A stretch of 64,000 nucleotides of DNA from assembly GCF_026339735.1 (NCBI RefSeq), contig NZ_JAPEQG010000001.1, positions 1,922,001-1,986,000 on the forward strand, given 5' to 3'. Numbering within the stretch: position 1 is the first letter of the stretch; each line of letters starts with the position of its first letter. Positions 26,767 through 38,500 of the stretch are shown here, piece after piece. Under the pieces are notes generated by a model. It saw nothing but the letters and a program-made list of their open reading frames with translations. It did not search any database and was not told the origin of the DNA. The translations under genes and the position numbers were made by a program. The DNA is from Streptomyces sp. NBC_01669. GTDB taxonomy: Bacteria > Actinomycetota > Actinomycetes > Streptomycetales > Streptomycetaceae.

Positions 26767-27437
26767 GTGGAAGCGGAGTTCGCGGGAGAGTTCGAGACGC
26801 ACCTGACGGTGCGCCTCGGCACCGCGGCAGGCGCCATGGACGCGAGTGCACGCCTGGAACACCGGGCGGCACGGATGGGGCTGAAGCTCACCCGCATCGT
26901 CCTGGACCGCGGCGCCATGCCCGACCAGCCCATGCTGACCGAGACAGGGCGCGGCACCCTCACCGAGCGGCAGGCCGCCGCCCTGCTCCGTTCGGCCGAA
27001 CTGCGGGCGGCGGGCTTCCCCGTCATACGGGTGAAAATCGAGGCCTCCCCCTGGAACGCGGACATACCGCAGACGGCGAACGAGGCTGCCGCGCCGTCCC
27101 CCGCCTGTCACGTCGAACACCACGTCAAGCTGCTGCTGCCCGGGAGCCGGAGGTGGCCACGGCGCGGGCCGTGGCCGAGCGGCACAGCGCGCACCTCGCG
27201 CGCAATGCCCGCCGTGCGGCGCGGCGTGGGCGCCACGAGCAGTTCGTCACCCAGCGCTGCCGCACGGTCGGCCGGCCGGAGGCCCGCGCCCGGCTGGACG
27301 CGCTCCTCGGTGCGCTGACCGCCGCCGGGCTGGAGGTGGCCGAGGTCGAGGAGGAGTTCGTGGTGCACGACGACCCGGCTGTCGCCCCGGCTGCTGCGCA
27401 CGGTGCTCGGGCCGCACGCGTCCGGCTTCGGCCCTGA
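26767..27437 (+). pseudogene. Frameshifted conserved actinobacterial protein
   Basis: From GTG 26767 the frame reads a conserved-looking protein (FETHLTVRL, KLTRIVLDRGAMPDQPMLT, VKIEASPWNADIP, VEHHVKLLLP) and then leaves it at about 27139. The continuation is in another frame from about 27141: TARAVAERHSAHLARNARR, HEQFVTQRC, and LEVAEVEEEFVVHDD to the stop at 27437. A single missing base in the CCCGGG run at 27139-27144 would join the two into about 220 residues. It resembles a Streptomyces family of unknown function. Either a true mutation or a sequencing slip explains the break. Confidence 0.65.
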
Positions 27438-27573
27438 CACAGTGCGGGACTGGCGGGTGGACTGGTCGGCGTTCCACGCCGCCCACCGGTGGGTGGACGG
27501 CGACGCGGGCGGGCTGCGGGAGCGGCTGGCGAAGGCGCTCGCAGCCCTGTTGGAACGGACAACCGCGCGGTGA
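27361..27573 (+). pseudogene. Orphan coding tail of unknown protein
   Basis: In a frame overlapping the end of the previous pseudogene, a coding-like tail reads SPRLLRTVLGPHASGFGPD, then VRDWRVDWSAFHAAHRWVD and RERLAKALAALLE up to a stop at 27571-27573. It has no start and I cannot name a family. It may be the 3' end of a deleted gene fused to the neighbouring remnant. Confidence 0.4.
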
Positions 27574-27898
27574 CGGACCTGGTCGGCCGAGGACGGTCGA
27601 CACCACCACCGTGCTGACTCACGTCTGCTCCGGCGGGCTGCCCGAAGGGCTGTCCCGTAATCCCTGGTGGATCAGCGCGCGGCGTCAGATGAGGTGCATC
27701 GCAAGGCGGAGGGGCGTCACCCTGTGTACGGGGGTGGGCGGCCGTTCCGACCCGGGCGTACGCCCACATGGTCGGGCGCCGGCACCGGACCGGGCCCGGC
27801 AGCTCCTTCCGTGGGAGGCGACGTGACCGGTCATCGCTCCGGCACGCGGACGTCGGCCCGGGCGACGGTGATCGTGCTCGGTCTCACGAGCGGCGACG

Positions 27899-29497
<1,599 letters not shown>

Positions 29498-29615
29498 AGC
29501 CCGCCACTTGATGCCGTTGTCCCAATACCGTTGCTTGAGCTACTGAAGTATCGCGGGCGTAAGGGTGATGACCTTCTCCGGAACCCGTCGTGTCCCTCGC
29601 CTGACCTGGTCTTTC

Positions 29616-31031
29616 TGGCTCTCCTGTCGCTTCCGTGGGTAGGTTCATGCAGCTTGACGCCCTGGTAGGTGGGGTCGGTGGCCGCCGAGGCTGAGCATGG
29701 CCAGTGCGATGAGCGCTGCGGGGTCCTTGAAGCCGAAGGCCATGCGGGTGATCAGGCGGATCTTGGTGTTGATGCTCTCCACGATCCCGTTGCTCATGGA
29801 GTGCTCGGCTGCCGCCGTGATGGCGTCCCAGTGCTTGACGATGGCCCGTTGCAGCTTGACGAAGGGCTCCAGTCGGGAGCGGCGGGCCCAAGACACCCAG
29901 TCGAGGAGGGCCTCGGGGGTGTCGGGGCCGGACTTCAACGCCAGGCGAAGGCCCTCCTTGAACAGGTATGCGCGGTGCAGGACGGGGTGGGCTTTCGCGA
30001 TGAACTCCAGTTGCGCGCGCTGGTGTTCGGTAAGGTCCTCAGGGCGTTTCCACAGGGCCCAGCGGGCCTTCTTCAGTGACTTCGAGCCCGGGGTGGCGCG
30101 GCCCTTGCCGCCGCGCTCGGCGTTCCAGACCTCGCGGCGCACGGTGTCCAGGGCGTCGGTGGCCCACTGCACGACGTGGAACGGGTCCATCACCCGCACC
30201 GCCTGCGGGCAGCGCTCGGCGACTACCTTCGCGATCCAGTCGGCGGCATCCGCGGACACGTGGGTGATCTTCGCGGAGCGTTCAGGTCCGAGCAGGTCGA
30301 AGAATGACCGCAGTGTCTCCTTGTCCCGGCCGGCCGCCGCCCACACGAGCCGGCCGCTGTCGTGGTCGACCACCACGGTCAGGTACTTGTGGTGCCGCTT
30401 GTAGGAGATCTCGTCGATACCGACCCGGGTAAGGCCCGCGAGCAGGTCCACGCGCTGTTCGACGTCCGACCACACGCGGGCGCAGATGCCGCCGACCGTG
30501 CGCCAGCCGATCCTCAGCAGTTGGACCACCGTGGTCTTCGAGCAGTGCGTGGCCAGCCAGGCCACGGTGTCGTCGAAGGCCAGGGTGTGCCCGGCACCGT
30601 GGCGGGCCCAGGGCACGTGGGCGACGACCACACCGTGCTCGGGACAGGACACCCGCGGCGCGTCGGCCTCGATGAACGCCCGGACCACCCCCAGGTCCAG
30701 GGCACGCCAGCGCCGGCGGCCCTCGCCGTTGTCGAACCGGGCGCACCGGCGACCGCAGACCCCGCACCGCTGCCGCCGCCTCTTCGCCGGGCGGGCATGG
30801 GCCACGATCACCACATCCCAGGGGCCCGCCTCCGCGCCGTTGCCCTCCTCGGCCTCGACCGACGCGACCACCGTGTGTTCGACTCCGAGCAGCCGAGTCC
30901 ATATGCTTGCGATCGCACGCCGTATCCAGGTTCTTCCGTTTCGTACTGTCGCAAGTCGAAACGTAGCCGGGCTACGGCGTGTTCTGCGTATCAGCCCTGG
31001 TCAGCGACCCACGGAAGCGACAGGAGAGCCG
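29616..31031 (-). mobile_element. ISL3-family insertion sequence, complete
   Basis: The element is 1,416 bp. Its ends are perfect 24-bp inverted repeats at 29616-29639 and 31008-31031 (outer bases GGCTCTCCTG). It is flanked by a perfect 8-bp duplication, GTCTTTCT, at 29608-29615 and 31032-31039, the length expected for ISL3. It contains one transposase gene. Intact ends and duplication mean the insertion is recent. It lies inside the C-terminus of an IS4-type transposase. Confidence 0.95.
29645..30871 (-). CDS. ISL3-family transposase
   Basis: At least 408 residues from GTG 30871. The N-terminal zinc ribbon is CGVCGRRC with a later CPEHG, followed by an HTH (RIGWRTVGGICARVWSDVEQ). The DDE catalytic core has VGIDEISYKRHHKYLTVVVD (first Asp), VSADAADWI and MDPFHVVQWATDALD, and the C-terminal SNGIVESINTKIRLITRMAFG carries the last Glu. 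Codons upstream of 30871 still look coding (TRLLGVEH), so the true start may be upstream at a rare codon or after a small frameshift. It catalyses cut-and-paste of its own element. Confidence 0.85.
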   Translation of the reverse strand: MVASVEAEEGNGAEAGPWDVVIVAHARPAKRRRQRCGVCGRRCARFDNGEGRRRWRALDLGVVRAFIEADAPRVSCPEHGVVVAHVPWARHGAGHTLAFDDTVAWLATHCSKTTVVQLLRIGWRTVGGICARVWSDVEQRVDLLAGLTRVGIDEISYKRHHKYLTVVVDHDSGRLVWAAAGRDKETLRSFFDLLGPERSAKITHVSADAADWIAKVVAERCPQAVRVMDPFHVVQWATDALDTVRREVWNAERGGKGRATPGSKSLKKARWALWKRPEDLTEHQRAQLEFIAKAHPVLHRAYLFKEGLRLALKSGPDTPEALLDWVSWARRSRLEPFVKLQRAIVKHWDAITAAAEHSMSNGIVESINTKIRLITRMAFGFKDPAALIALAMLSLGGHRPHLPGRQAA

Positions 31032-31640
31032 TCTTTCTTGCGCACGATGTACCGCGAGACCGGATGGCGGGTGTAGCGGTCCGCCTCGCGTAGCCGTCGC
31101 AGACCGTTGTCGAGCTTGCGTACGACTTTCGTGGCCATCCGTTTCATGAACTGCCGCAGACGGCGGGTCGACCGGCCTACCTGGAGAACAACACTGCGTC
31201 GTGTGTGTTTAAGGACCTTGACGAACGAGATCCGGTCGGGGTCCAGACCTTCGCCGTCTACCAGCCGCATGATGATCCGGTTCAGACAGTGATGGAGGGT
31301 CAGGTGAGCCCAGATCTCCTGCCGCACCAGTTCCGGCGACACCGACCGCAGCACCTCGGTCCTTCCCCGCTGAAAGGTCTTCAGCTGTCGGTAGGCGGAT
31401 TCGATCTCCCAGCGCTCGTGATACAGGGCTGCCAGCTCCTCGGAGGGCCAGGCCTCGGGGTCGAGCAGGTCGGTCAGCAGCCTGGCTGTCTCGCCGCCGT
31501 CGACCTGGTAGTCGATCACCCTCACTGTCACTCCGCCCGGATGGGAGCGTCGCTGCCCGGCGAGATTCATCCGGGTCAGATAGGTCCCGTCGGGCAAGAC
31601 CTCCGTGGGCTTCGCGGCGACGAAGGTGCGGGCCCTGAAC
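31032..31640 (-). pseudogene. IS4-family transposase, C-terminal half
   Basis: The frame contains PTEVLPDGTYLTRMNLAG, the catalytic-Glu segment LAALYHERWEIESAYRQLKT, SPELVRQEIWAHLTLHH and LDPDRISFVKVLKHTRR, all characteristic of IS4-type transposases. The N-terminal half with the first two catalytic Asp residues is absent: upstream of about 31640 the frames shift and similarity stops. The C-terminus is interrupted by the ISL3 element at RKKD and resumes at 29607. It is dead on both counts. Confidence 0.85.
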
Positions 31641-31936
31641 CACGCGGTCGACGATTCGCAGGCTGACCGCGGAGAAGTCGAGGGGGAGCAGTGCCTTCAC
31701 GGTCGTGCGGGATGCAAACGCGGAGGCATACCTGCTCATGTCGGCGGCCCGCAGCGTGCGGCTGACTCGGTCCATCGGTCCCACCCCTCGCGTATGGACC
31801 GATGCGGTTCCCCCGGCCCCCTGGCTCCTCGGGAGGACCGTGGGTCCTCCACGTCCTCCCAAGAACCCAGCGGAACCGGGCACCGGATCATCACGGGTCC
31901 GCGCTGTGATCAGCGCCATATCTCCGGGCAGGCCTG
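31641..31936. other. Unassigned DNA between IS4 remnant and lipoprotein gene
   Basis: Several overlapping frames are open but none resembles a known protein, and none has a good start. The stretch includes the 3' flank of the lipoprotein gene and probably the deleted N-terminal end of the IS4 element. Confidence 0.4.
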
Positions 31937-32422
31937 CTATCGACCGAAGTCGGGGTCGACAGAAGTGCGCTTGTAGCGACATGAAAAGGAATAGGGATCC
32001 CCCCCGTCCGCCTCGACACTCCCATTCATCTGCAGCTTCCCCTGCTCCAAGGTGAACGGCAGAAGCTGATGGTCGTTCTGATGGTCGAAACGAAGCACCA
32101 GGTAGGGCGGCAGGCCAGGATCTTTGTTGACCGCATGCCATTTTCCGTCGGCCGAACGGCGCGTCACCTTCGCGTCCGGCACGGGGCCGTCCCACGCGAC
32201 CGGGACACCCTTGGCAGAAAAGGTGTAGTCGTCACGCAGTCGAATGACGGGCGAGCCGCATTCCGACGCCCCGCCCCCGTCCCACCGACCGACCAATTGG
32301 GAATGCTGTACGGCCTTCGGAAAGACAGGGGCGGGCCGGCCTGGCCCGCAAGCGGTCGAGGCGATTACCGTCAAAGCGGCAGTCGCAAGGCCCGCACCGA
32401 TGCGAAATACGTCGAGCTTCAC
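31937..32422 (-). CDS. Small lipoprotein downstream of the YD-repeat gene
   Basis: A 161-residue lipoprotein from GTG 32422, with GGAAG as ribosome site. The signal peptide ends in VIASTAC, so Cys25 is lipidated. The mature part looks like a compact beta-rich domain (QLVGRWDGGGAS, IRLRDDYTFSAKGVPVAWDG, WHAVNKDPGLPPYLVLRFDH) with paired cysteines (ECGSP, FSCRY). I recognise no named family. It follows the giant YD-repeat gene on the same strand after 128 bp containing a hairpin. Being membrane-anchored on the outside, it would be well placed as an immunity or partner protein for that exported protein; this is inference. Confidence 0.75.
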   Translation of the reverse strand: MKLDVFRIGAGLATAALTVIASTACGPGRPAPVFPKAVQHSQLVGRWDGGGASECGSPVIRLRDDYTFSAKGVPVAWDGPVPDAKVTRRSADGKWHAVNKDPGLPPYLVLRFDHQNDHQLLPFTLEQGKLQMNGSVEADGGDPYSFSCRYKRTSVDPDFGR

Positions 32423-32447
32423 GCCATCTACTTCCAGTCGTTCCGGG

Positions 32448-32496
32448 CGGCGGGGCTGCCCCTCAGGGATCCCTGGGGAGCAGCCCCGCCGTTTTT
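32448..32496 (+). terminator. Terminator hairpin with T-tract
   Basis: GGCGGGGCTGC (32449-32459) pairs with GCAGCCCCGCC (32480-32490), with further inner pairing, and is followed on the plus strand by GTTTTT. The T-run faces the plus strand, although the flanking genes are on the minus strand. On the minus strand it can form the same hairpin and may partly end the giant transcript. Confidence 0.7.
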
Positions 32497-32550
32497 CAAG
32501 GCGCGTCCCGACCGGTCAACCGGCGGGAACGAGCGCGCGTCGGCCTGCCG

Positions 32551-35500
32551 TCAGAAGAGGCTGCCCAGGAAACTCGTCACGGTGTCCAGGAAGCTACTCG
32601 ATTCCTCCGACGACGAGGACGAGGACTGCGACGGAGCCTTGGGATCGTTGAGGTCGACCGTCTCCGTCCACGTGATGTCCTGCGACTTCGTACTGAAACG
32701 CCCCGACTCGTAATACGAATTGAGGGGCTTGGCGATGTTCTCTTTCCACCAGTCGCTGTACCCGCCGAGCTCCGGGGCAATATGCGTTCCAGAGTTCATG
32801 GTGCTGTCGTTGTCCACATGGAACTGAATGGTCGCCGTCCCTGCCTCCTTGTCGACGGACTTGACCGTGTAGTCCATGTTGTAGGAACCGAGGAAGGCCG
32901 CGGACATGTTCGACGTGAAGTCCATGAAGACGGTCTTGGAGTTCAGCGAGTGCTTCAGACCGTTATTCTCCATCACCTTCGTTTCCTTGTTGTACGTCTG
33001 GGCCACGTTCGCACCCAGATTGTAGTTGCCGTTGCTGATGTTGTCGGCCGCGATCTCCCGCACGCGCTGGACGTGGTAGTGGTCCATGAGCGTCTGCGTG
33101 AAGGCGTCGTTTCCGCCGAAGTCTCGCTTCTTGGGGCCGGAGCCTGAGACCCATTCGAATCCCAGATCCACTCCGTTGGGATTACCGGGAGTTCCGAAGC
33201 ATCCGGGGCACTTGTCCCGCAGGATCGGCTCCGCGGCCATCACGGGGCTCGCAAGCGCGTCCGCGGCAGTCGTGACGGTGCCGACCCAAGCAGAGGCGAA
33301 GTTGTCGTCCCAGGGGCAGAAGGAGCCACCTGTGCACCAGTTGTGACCGTCGATCTCGACGCCGCTGATCGGGTTGCCACCGGTGAAAGCGTAGCGGTTC
33401 CCGGTGAAGGGATCCGATCCCAGCCCCATGTCGGCCAGGGCGCCGTTGTACATGTCCCGGCTGGTGAAGCGGTTCAGGCCGGGGCTGTAGTCACGGAAGC
33501 CCATGTCGTAGGTGCCGCTGGAGGCGTCCCAGCGCTTGGCGTTGAAGCGGTAGGGGTTGTAGGCCTCCTTGTCGGGCTGGGCGGTGTCGGGCTTGTCGAT
33601 GCCGGTGAACTCGGCTTCGTTGTTGGTGCCGTAGGCGGTGTAGCCGTAGGTGGACTTGGTGTCACCGCTGGTGTCAGTGAGGGTTTCGACGTCGGTGTGG
33701 CCGTTGTAGCCGTAGACGCCGAGCTCCTCGGAGCCGTCGGTGTTGCGCTTCAGCTGCGTCAGGCGTTCGCCCCACGGGCTGTACTGGTAGGACTTGGTGA
33801 CCTCGCCGGCAACGGCCTCGTTGAGAACCTCGCTGGAGGTACCGAGGTAGTTGAAGTCGGTGGTCTTGCCGGCCTCCGTCTTGGACGCCGTGCGGTCCAG
33901 GGGGTCGAAGACGTAGGTGCTGGTCTTCGTCGTGACCCCGTCGGTCTGCAGCTTGGCGTTCTTGACCACGTGGTCGAAGCCGTCGTAGTCCCGGTCCTCG
34001 ACCACCTTGCCGCCCGCGACGACCGTGTCCAGTCGGCCGAACGGATCGTAGTTGTAGCTGTTGCTCGCGGCGCCGATGCTCGAGCTGAGGAGCCGGTTGC
34101 GGTCGTAGGTGTAGTTGGTCGTGACGTTCTTGATCGTCTGGGTGACGACGTTGGCGTTGTTGTCGTGGACGTAGGTCTCGGTGCCCGCGCCGGTTCCTGT
34201 CTTCACGGACTGGGCGAGCCGGTTGACCGGGTCGTAGGTGTAGTCCGTGGTGGAGTTCAGGTACGCGCCGTGGTTGTCGGCGTTCATCTTGGACGCGACG
34301 TCCTGCGCCTGGTTGCCGTTGGCGTCATAGGCGTAGGTGTGCGAGGAGACCAGGGTGCCGTTGGGCTTGTTCTCGGTCTGGGTCTTCAGCGCTGCGTTCA
34401 GGTAGTAGGTGTAGTCGACCGTGTTGCCGTTGGCCTTGGTCTCCTTCAGCCGCAGGCCGCGGTCGGTGTAGGTGTAGTCGGTGGTCTTCGGCGAGGCGTC
34501 CGAGGCGGACTTGCCGACCTTCACCGTCTTGACCAGCTCACGCAGGTCGTAGATGTACTGCGCGTACTGGTCGGGGTGGCTCGTTGTCTCCTTCTGGCCG
34601 TTGGCGTCGTAGGTGAACGATGTGGCCTTCTTCTCGGTGCCGGACAGGGACTCGCTGACCTTCTGGACCTGGTTGAGGCCGGTGTAGGTCATCGAGTACG
34701 TGTCGATCTTGGCACCCGAGGAGGTGTCCCCGATCGTGGTGGTGTTGCCGTTGAGGTCGTACGAGTAGGTGAAGTTCTTCTTCTCGTTGTCCGTCTCGGT
34801 GGCAGTGCGGACGATCTTCACCGCGTCGGCGACGACCTTGCCGGAGGCGTCGGTCGCCAGGGTGATCTTGGACGTGTTCCCTTGCTTGAAGGTGAACGAG
34901 CCCAGGGAGACCCAGGTGCCGCCGCCGGTGGTCTGGTTAACCGTCTTGGCAGTGGTGCCGGCGTCGTGGGTGACGGTGTACTTCGCCGCCGTGGAGGCAC
35001 CCGAGGTCGTCGGGTACTTCGCGTAGGCGGTGTAGCTGCCGTCCTGCGGGACGTTCAGGGTCCAGGTGAACGTGTCCGTCGACGTCCCCGTCGCGTGGGT
35101 ACGGTGGTCGTAGCCCTGCTGGCCGGTGGCCGAAGCCGTGGCCCAGGTGCCGGTCGCCGAGGTGGCCTGGGTGTCGGAGTTGTCGGCCACCACCACGTGG
35201 GCGCCGACCGGCACGCCGTCATCGGAGCGGGCCTGGAGGCTGCCGTCGGGGTAGTACGCCCAGCCCTGGGTCCGCGAGCTCGAGCCGCCGGCGGAGGTGA
35301 GGGTGCGCGAGACCTGCTGGCCGGTCTGGTTGTAGCCGTAGGAGGTGACGATGTCCCACGGGTCGGTGGACGTCTTGGTCCAACCGTTGTCGAAGTAGGT
35401 GTAGTCGGTGTCGTTGCGGACCGTCTGACCTGCCGACGGCGGCGCGGAGACCCGCGAGGGGCGGCCGACCGCGTCGTAGGTCGTCTGGGTGTAGACGTTG

Positions 35501-38500
35501 GGGTCGTTGTAGCGCGCGTCCGCCGGGTCGTAGGGCTGGAACCGCTTGACCGGGCGGTTGAGCTTGTCGTACTCGGTGCGGTTGGTGAAGTCGTCCACGG
35601 CCGCGGTGGCGGTGCCGCGCGGGCTGATCACCTTGGTGGTGTTACCCATCTGGTCGTACTCGTACTTCGTGATGCGAAGGGTGCTGCCCGAGTAGGGGAC
35701 CCGCTGCTCGATCGTCTTGCCGCGCTGGTCGTAGACGACCTCGCTGGTGTTGCCCTCCTTGTCGGTGCTCCTGACCAGCAGCGAGTCCTTGTCGTACTCG
35801 CTCGTGGTGAACTTGCCCGCCGCGTCGGTGACCTTGGTCACGCGGTGGTTGAGGTCGAAGGAGCTCTTGCTGGTGTAGTCGGTGGTGTCGGCGGTGGCGC
35901 TCTTCTTCGGGTCGATGACCGTGACCGCGTTGCCGACGTTGTCGTACTCGTAGGAGACCTTGTCGCCCTGGGCGTTCACCACCGCCATGAGCTGGTAGAT
36001 CTCGTTGTAGGTGTTGCTGGTGACGTAGTCGTCCGGGACGGAGGTCGTCGCCACACCCTTGGGCTCGGTCGTGGTCTTGACGTTGCCGACCTTGTCGTAG
36101 GTGTAGCGCGTCGTGCGACCGCTCAGGTTGTTGTCCGGGCCGGTCGACGAGGTCACCTGGTCCGCCGGGTCATAGACCGCGGTGGACACCACGCCGTCCG
36201 CGGCGGTGCTGCTGGTGACGTTGTCGTTGGCGTCGTACACCGGGGCCGGAGTGGTGATGAACACCCCCTGCGCCTGGTCCTTGGGCAGCTTGTTGACCAG
36301 CGGACGCTTGAAGGCGTCGTAGGTCTGGGTGGTGGTGGTGCCCAGCACGTCGGTCACCGAGGTGACCTGACCGCGCTCGTCGTAGACGAACGAGGTGGCG
36401 TGGCTCTCCGCGTCGGTGATCGTCTTGGGGTAGCCCATGACGTCGAAGTCGGAGTTGACGGTGGCGTTGCCATTGGCGTCGGTGGCCTTGGTCAACTGCC
36501 CGTAGGCGTCGTAGTCGTACGTGGTGGTGTAGTCGTCGGGCACCGAGGTGGTGGCGACGCCCAGGGGATCGGTCACCGTCTTGAGGTTGCCGAAGGCGTC
36601 ATTGCCGAACTGCCACTTGCGGCCCTCGGGGGAGGTCTTGGTGGCCAGATCGGCCGAGAAGCCGTCCAGACGGGTCTGGTACGTGTAGACCGTCCCCGCG
36701 GTGCCGTTCTTGTTGGCCTCCGCGTCCTTCATCGTCAGCGGGTAGCCGGTCTTCTGGTCGTACGTCCAGGTGGTCTGGGCGCCGTTCGCCTCCTTCTGGA
36801 GGATGACGTTGTTGTCCGCGTCCCAGGACATGTCCATGGTCTCGGACTTGGCGTTGGTGGACTTCACCTGGCGGGAGAAGTCGTCCAGGACGTAGTCCGT
36901 GGCGTGCGACTCCGCGTCGGTGACCTTGGTGTCGGTGAAGTTCGTGTTCGTCGTGTTCGCCTTGTAGGCGAACGTTGTGGTGTTGTTCAGCCGGTCCGTG
37001 ATGGTCTTGGTCCACCAGTGGTACTTCGGGTCGTCGCCGGTCTGCGGGGCGTAGTAGTCCAGCTTGGTGGCGTTGCCCCGGGGGTCGGTGGCCGTCACCA
37101 TCTTGACGTTCTTGTTGCCCTGCGTGGCGTCGTAGACGAACTTGAACACCTTCGGCTGCGAAGAGCCCACGCCGTCGGTGAACTGGCCGAGCAGACCCTT
37201 GTCGGTGTACCAGAAGTTGATCTTACGGCCGGAGGCGTCGGTGCCGGAGACGTCGGTGACCGACTTGATGTGGTCGTAGATCTTGGAGTTGGTCAGGTTC
37301 GAGCCCGTGGCGATGGTGCCGGTGTCCGAGACGTACTCGTAGGAGGCGTCGCCCTTCTTGAAGTAGTCCACCGTCAGCGTCTGCCGCGACGCGGGGTCGG
37401 TGATGTACGTCAGGAACTTGGTCGGCTTGTTGTTGGACTTGCGCTCCTCGTAGGTGAACAGCATGGTGTTGCCGTTCTTGTCCACCGTGGAGGTCAGGTA
37501 GCCGTCACAGCCGAACAGGAAGCGGGTGCCGTCCGGCCGGGTCATCGTCCAGGCGTCCGGGATCGGGTCCTTGGTCGGCTTGCAGTCCAGACCTGCCTTG
37601 GCGGCCAGCTTGTAGTGCACACCCGCCGGCGCCTTCCACGAGCTCGTGGCCGAGTCCCAGCGGAACACGTGGGTGGTGCCGTCGCCATCGGGCAGGCGCA
37701 CCTCGGTGGGGTTGGGGTTGGGGTGGAAGTCCAGCGGTGCCCCGAGCCGGATCGGCCCTGCCGCCTGCATGGACCAGCCCGCACCGGAGACCGTGTCGGA
37801 GGTGTCCAGGCTGTTGTAGGCCAGCCGGAAGAACGTGTTCAGACCCCGACCCGGGTTGTTGAACGCGTTGTACGACCACACCACGTTGCCGGAGGCGAGG
37901 TTGTTCATCAAGCTCGCACCGGCGCCGGTGTTCTTGCCGGTGTAGCCGTAGAACTTCTCCAGGCCCAGGGTGTTGGAGGTGGGATCCTCCACCGCTACGT
38001 TCTGAGCGAGGCCCGCGATGGCGGGGGTGCCGGCGGACTGCCACTGGCCGGTGGACCTGTTGCGAATGTCCCAAGTCAGGACGTAGTCGGAGCGCTTGTT
38101 CCCGTCAGCGGAGTTGATCGGGGTCTTGACCTGCGCCTGCAGGGTGCGCGACTGGCCGGGCAGCAGTGTGGCTGACAACGCGGTGGCGACCTGGTTGCCG
38201 CCGGTGGTGGCGTCCGTGCCGTCGGGCAGCGACCAGCGGTAGGACAGCTCGTGGCTGGTCGGGGTCCAGGTCGTGGCCGTGGTGTTGGTGACCGTCACTT
38301 CCACCGTGTAGGTGGAGTTGGGGGTCATACGGGCCGGGGTCTGCTGGGCGGAGTACGTCGACGGCGTGGTCGAGTCGACATAGGTGACCTGGAGCTGCGG
38401 GCGCAGCTGGGTCTCGAGTGCCTCGGAGGACAGGAAGGTGGTGCGTTCCTGTGGGCCGGTCGCACTCTCGTCGGCCAGTCGGATCGCCACACCCTTGTTG

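Noticed and set aside
24249..27065. A 938-codon open frame on the minus strand
   Set aside because: It is low-complexity Arg/Pro sequence overlapping the methyltransferase, amidase and a pseudogene in other frames.
33343..38175. A 1,610-codon open frame on the plus strand
   Set aside because: It is the antisense shadow of the YD-repeat gene; its Val/Gly/Arg-rich composition has no domain signal and the real gene is on the minus strand.
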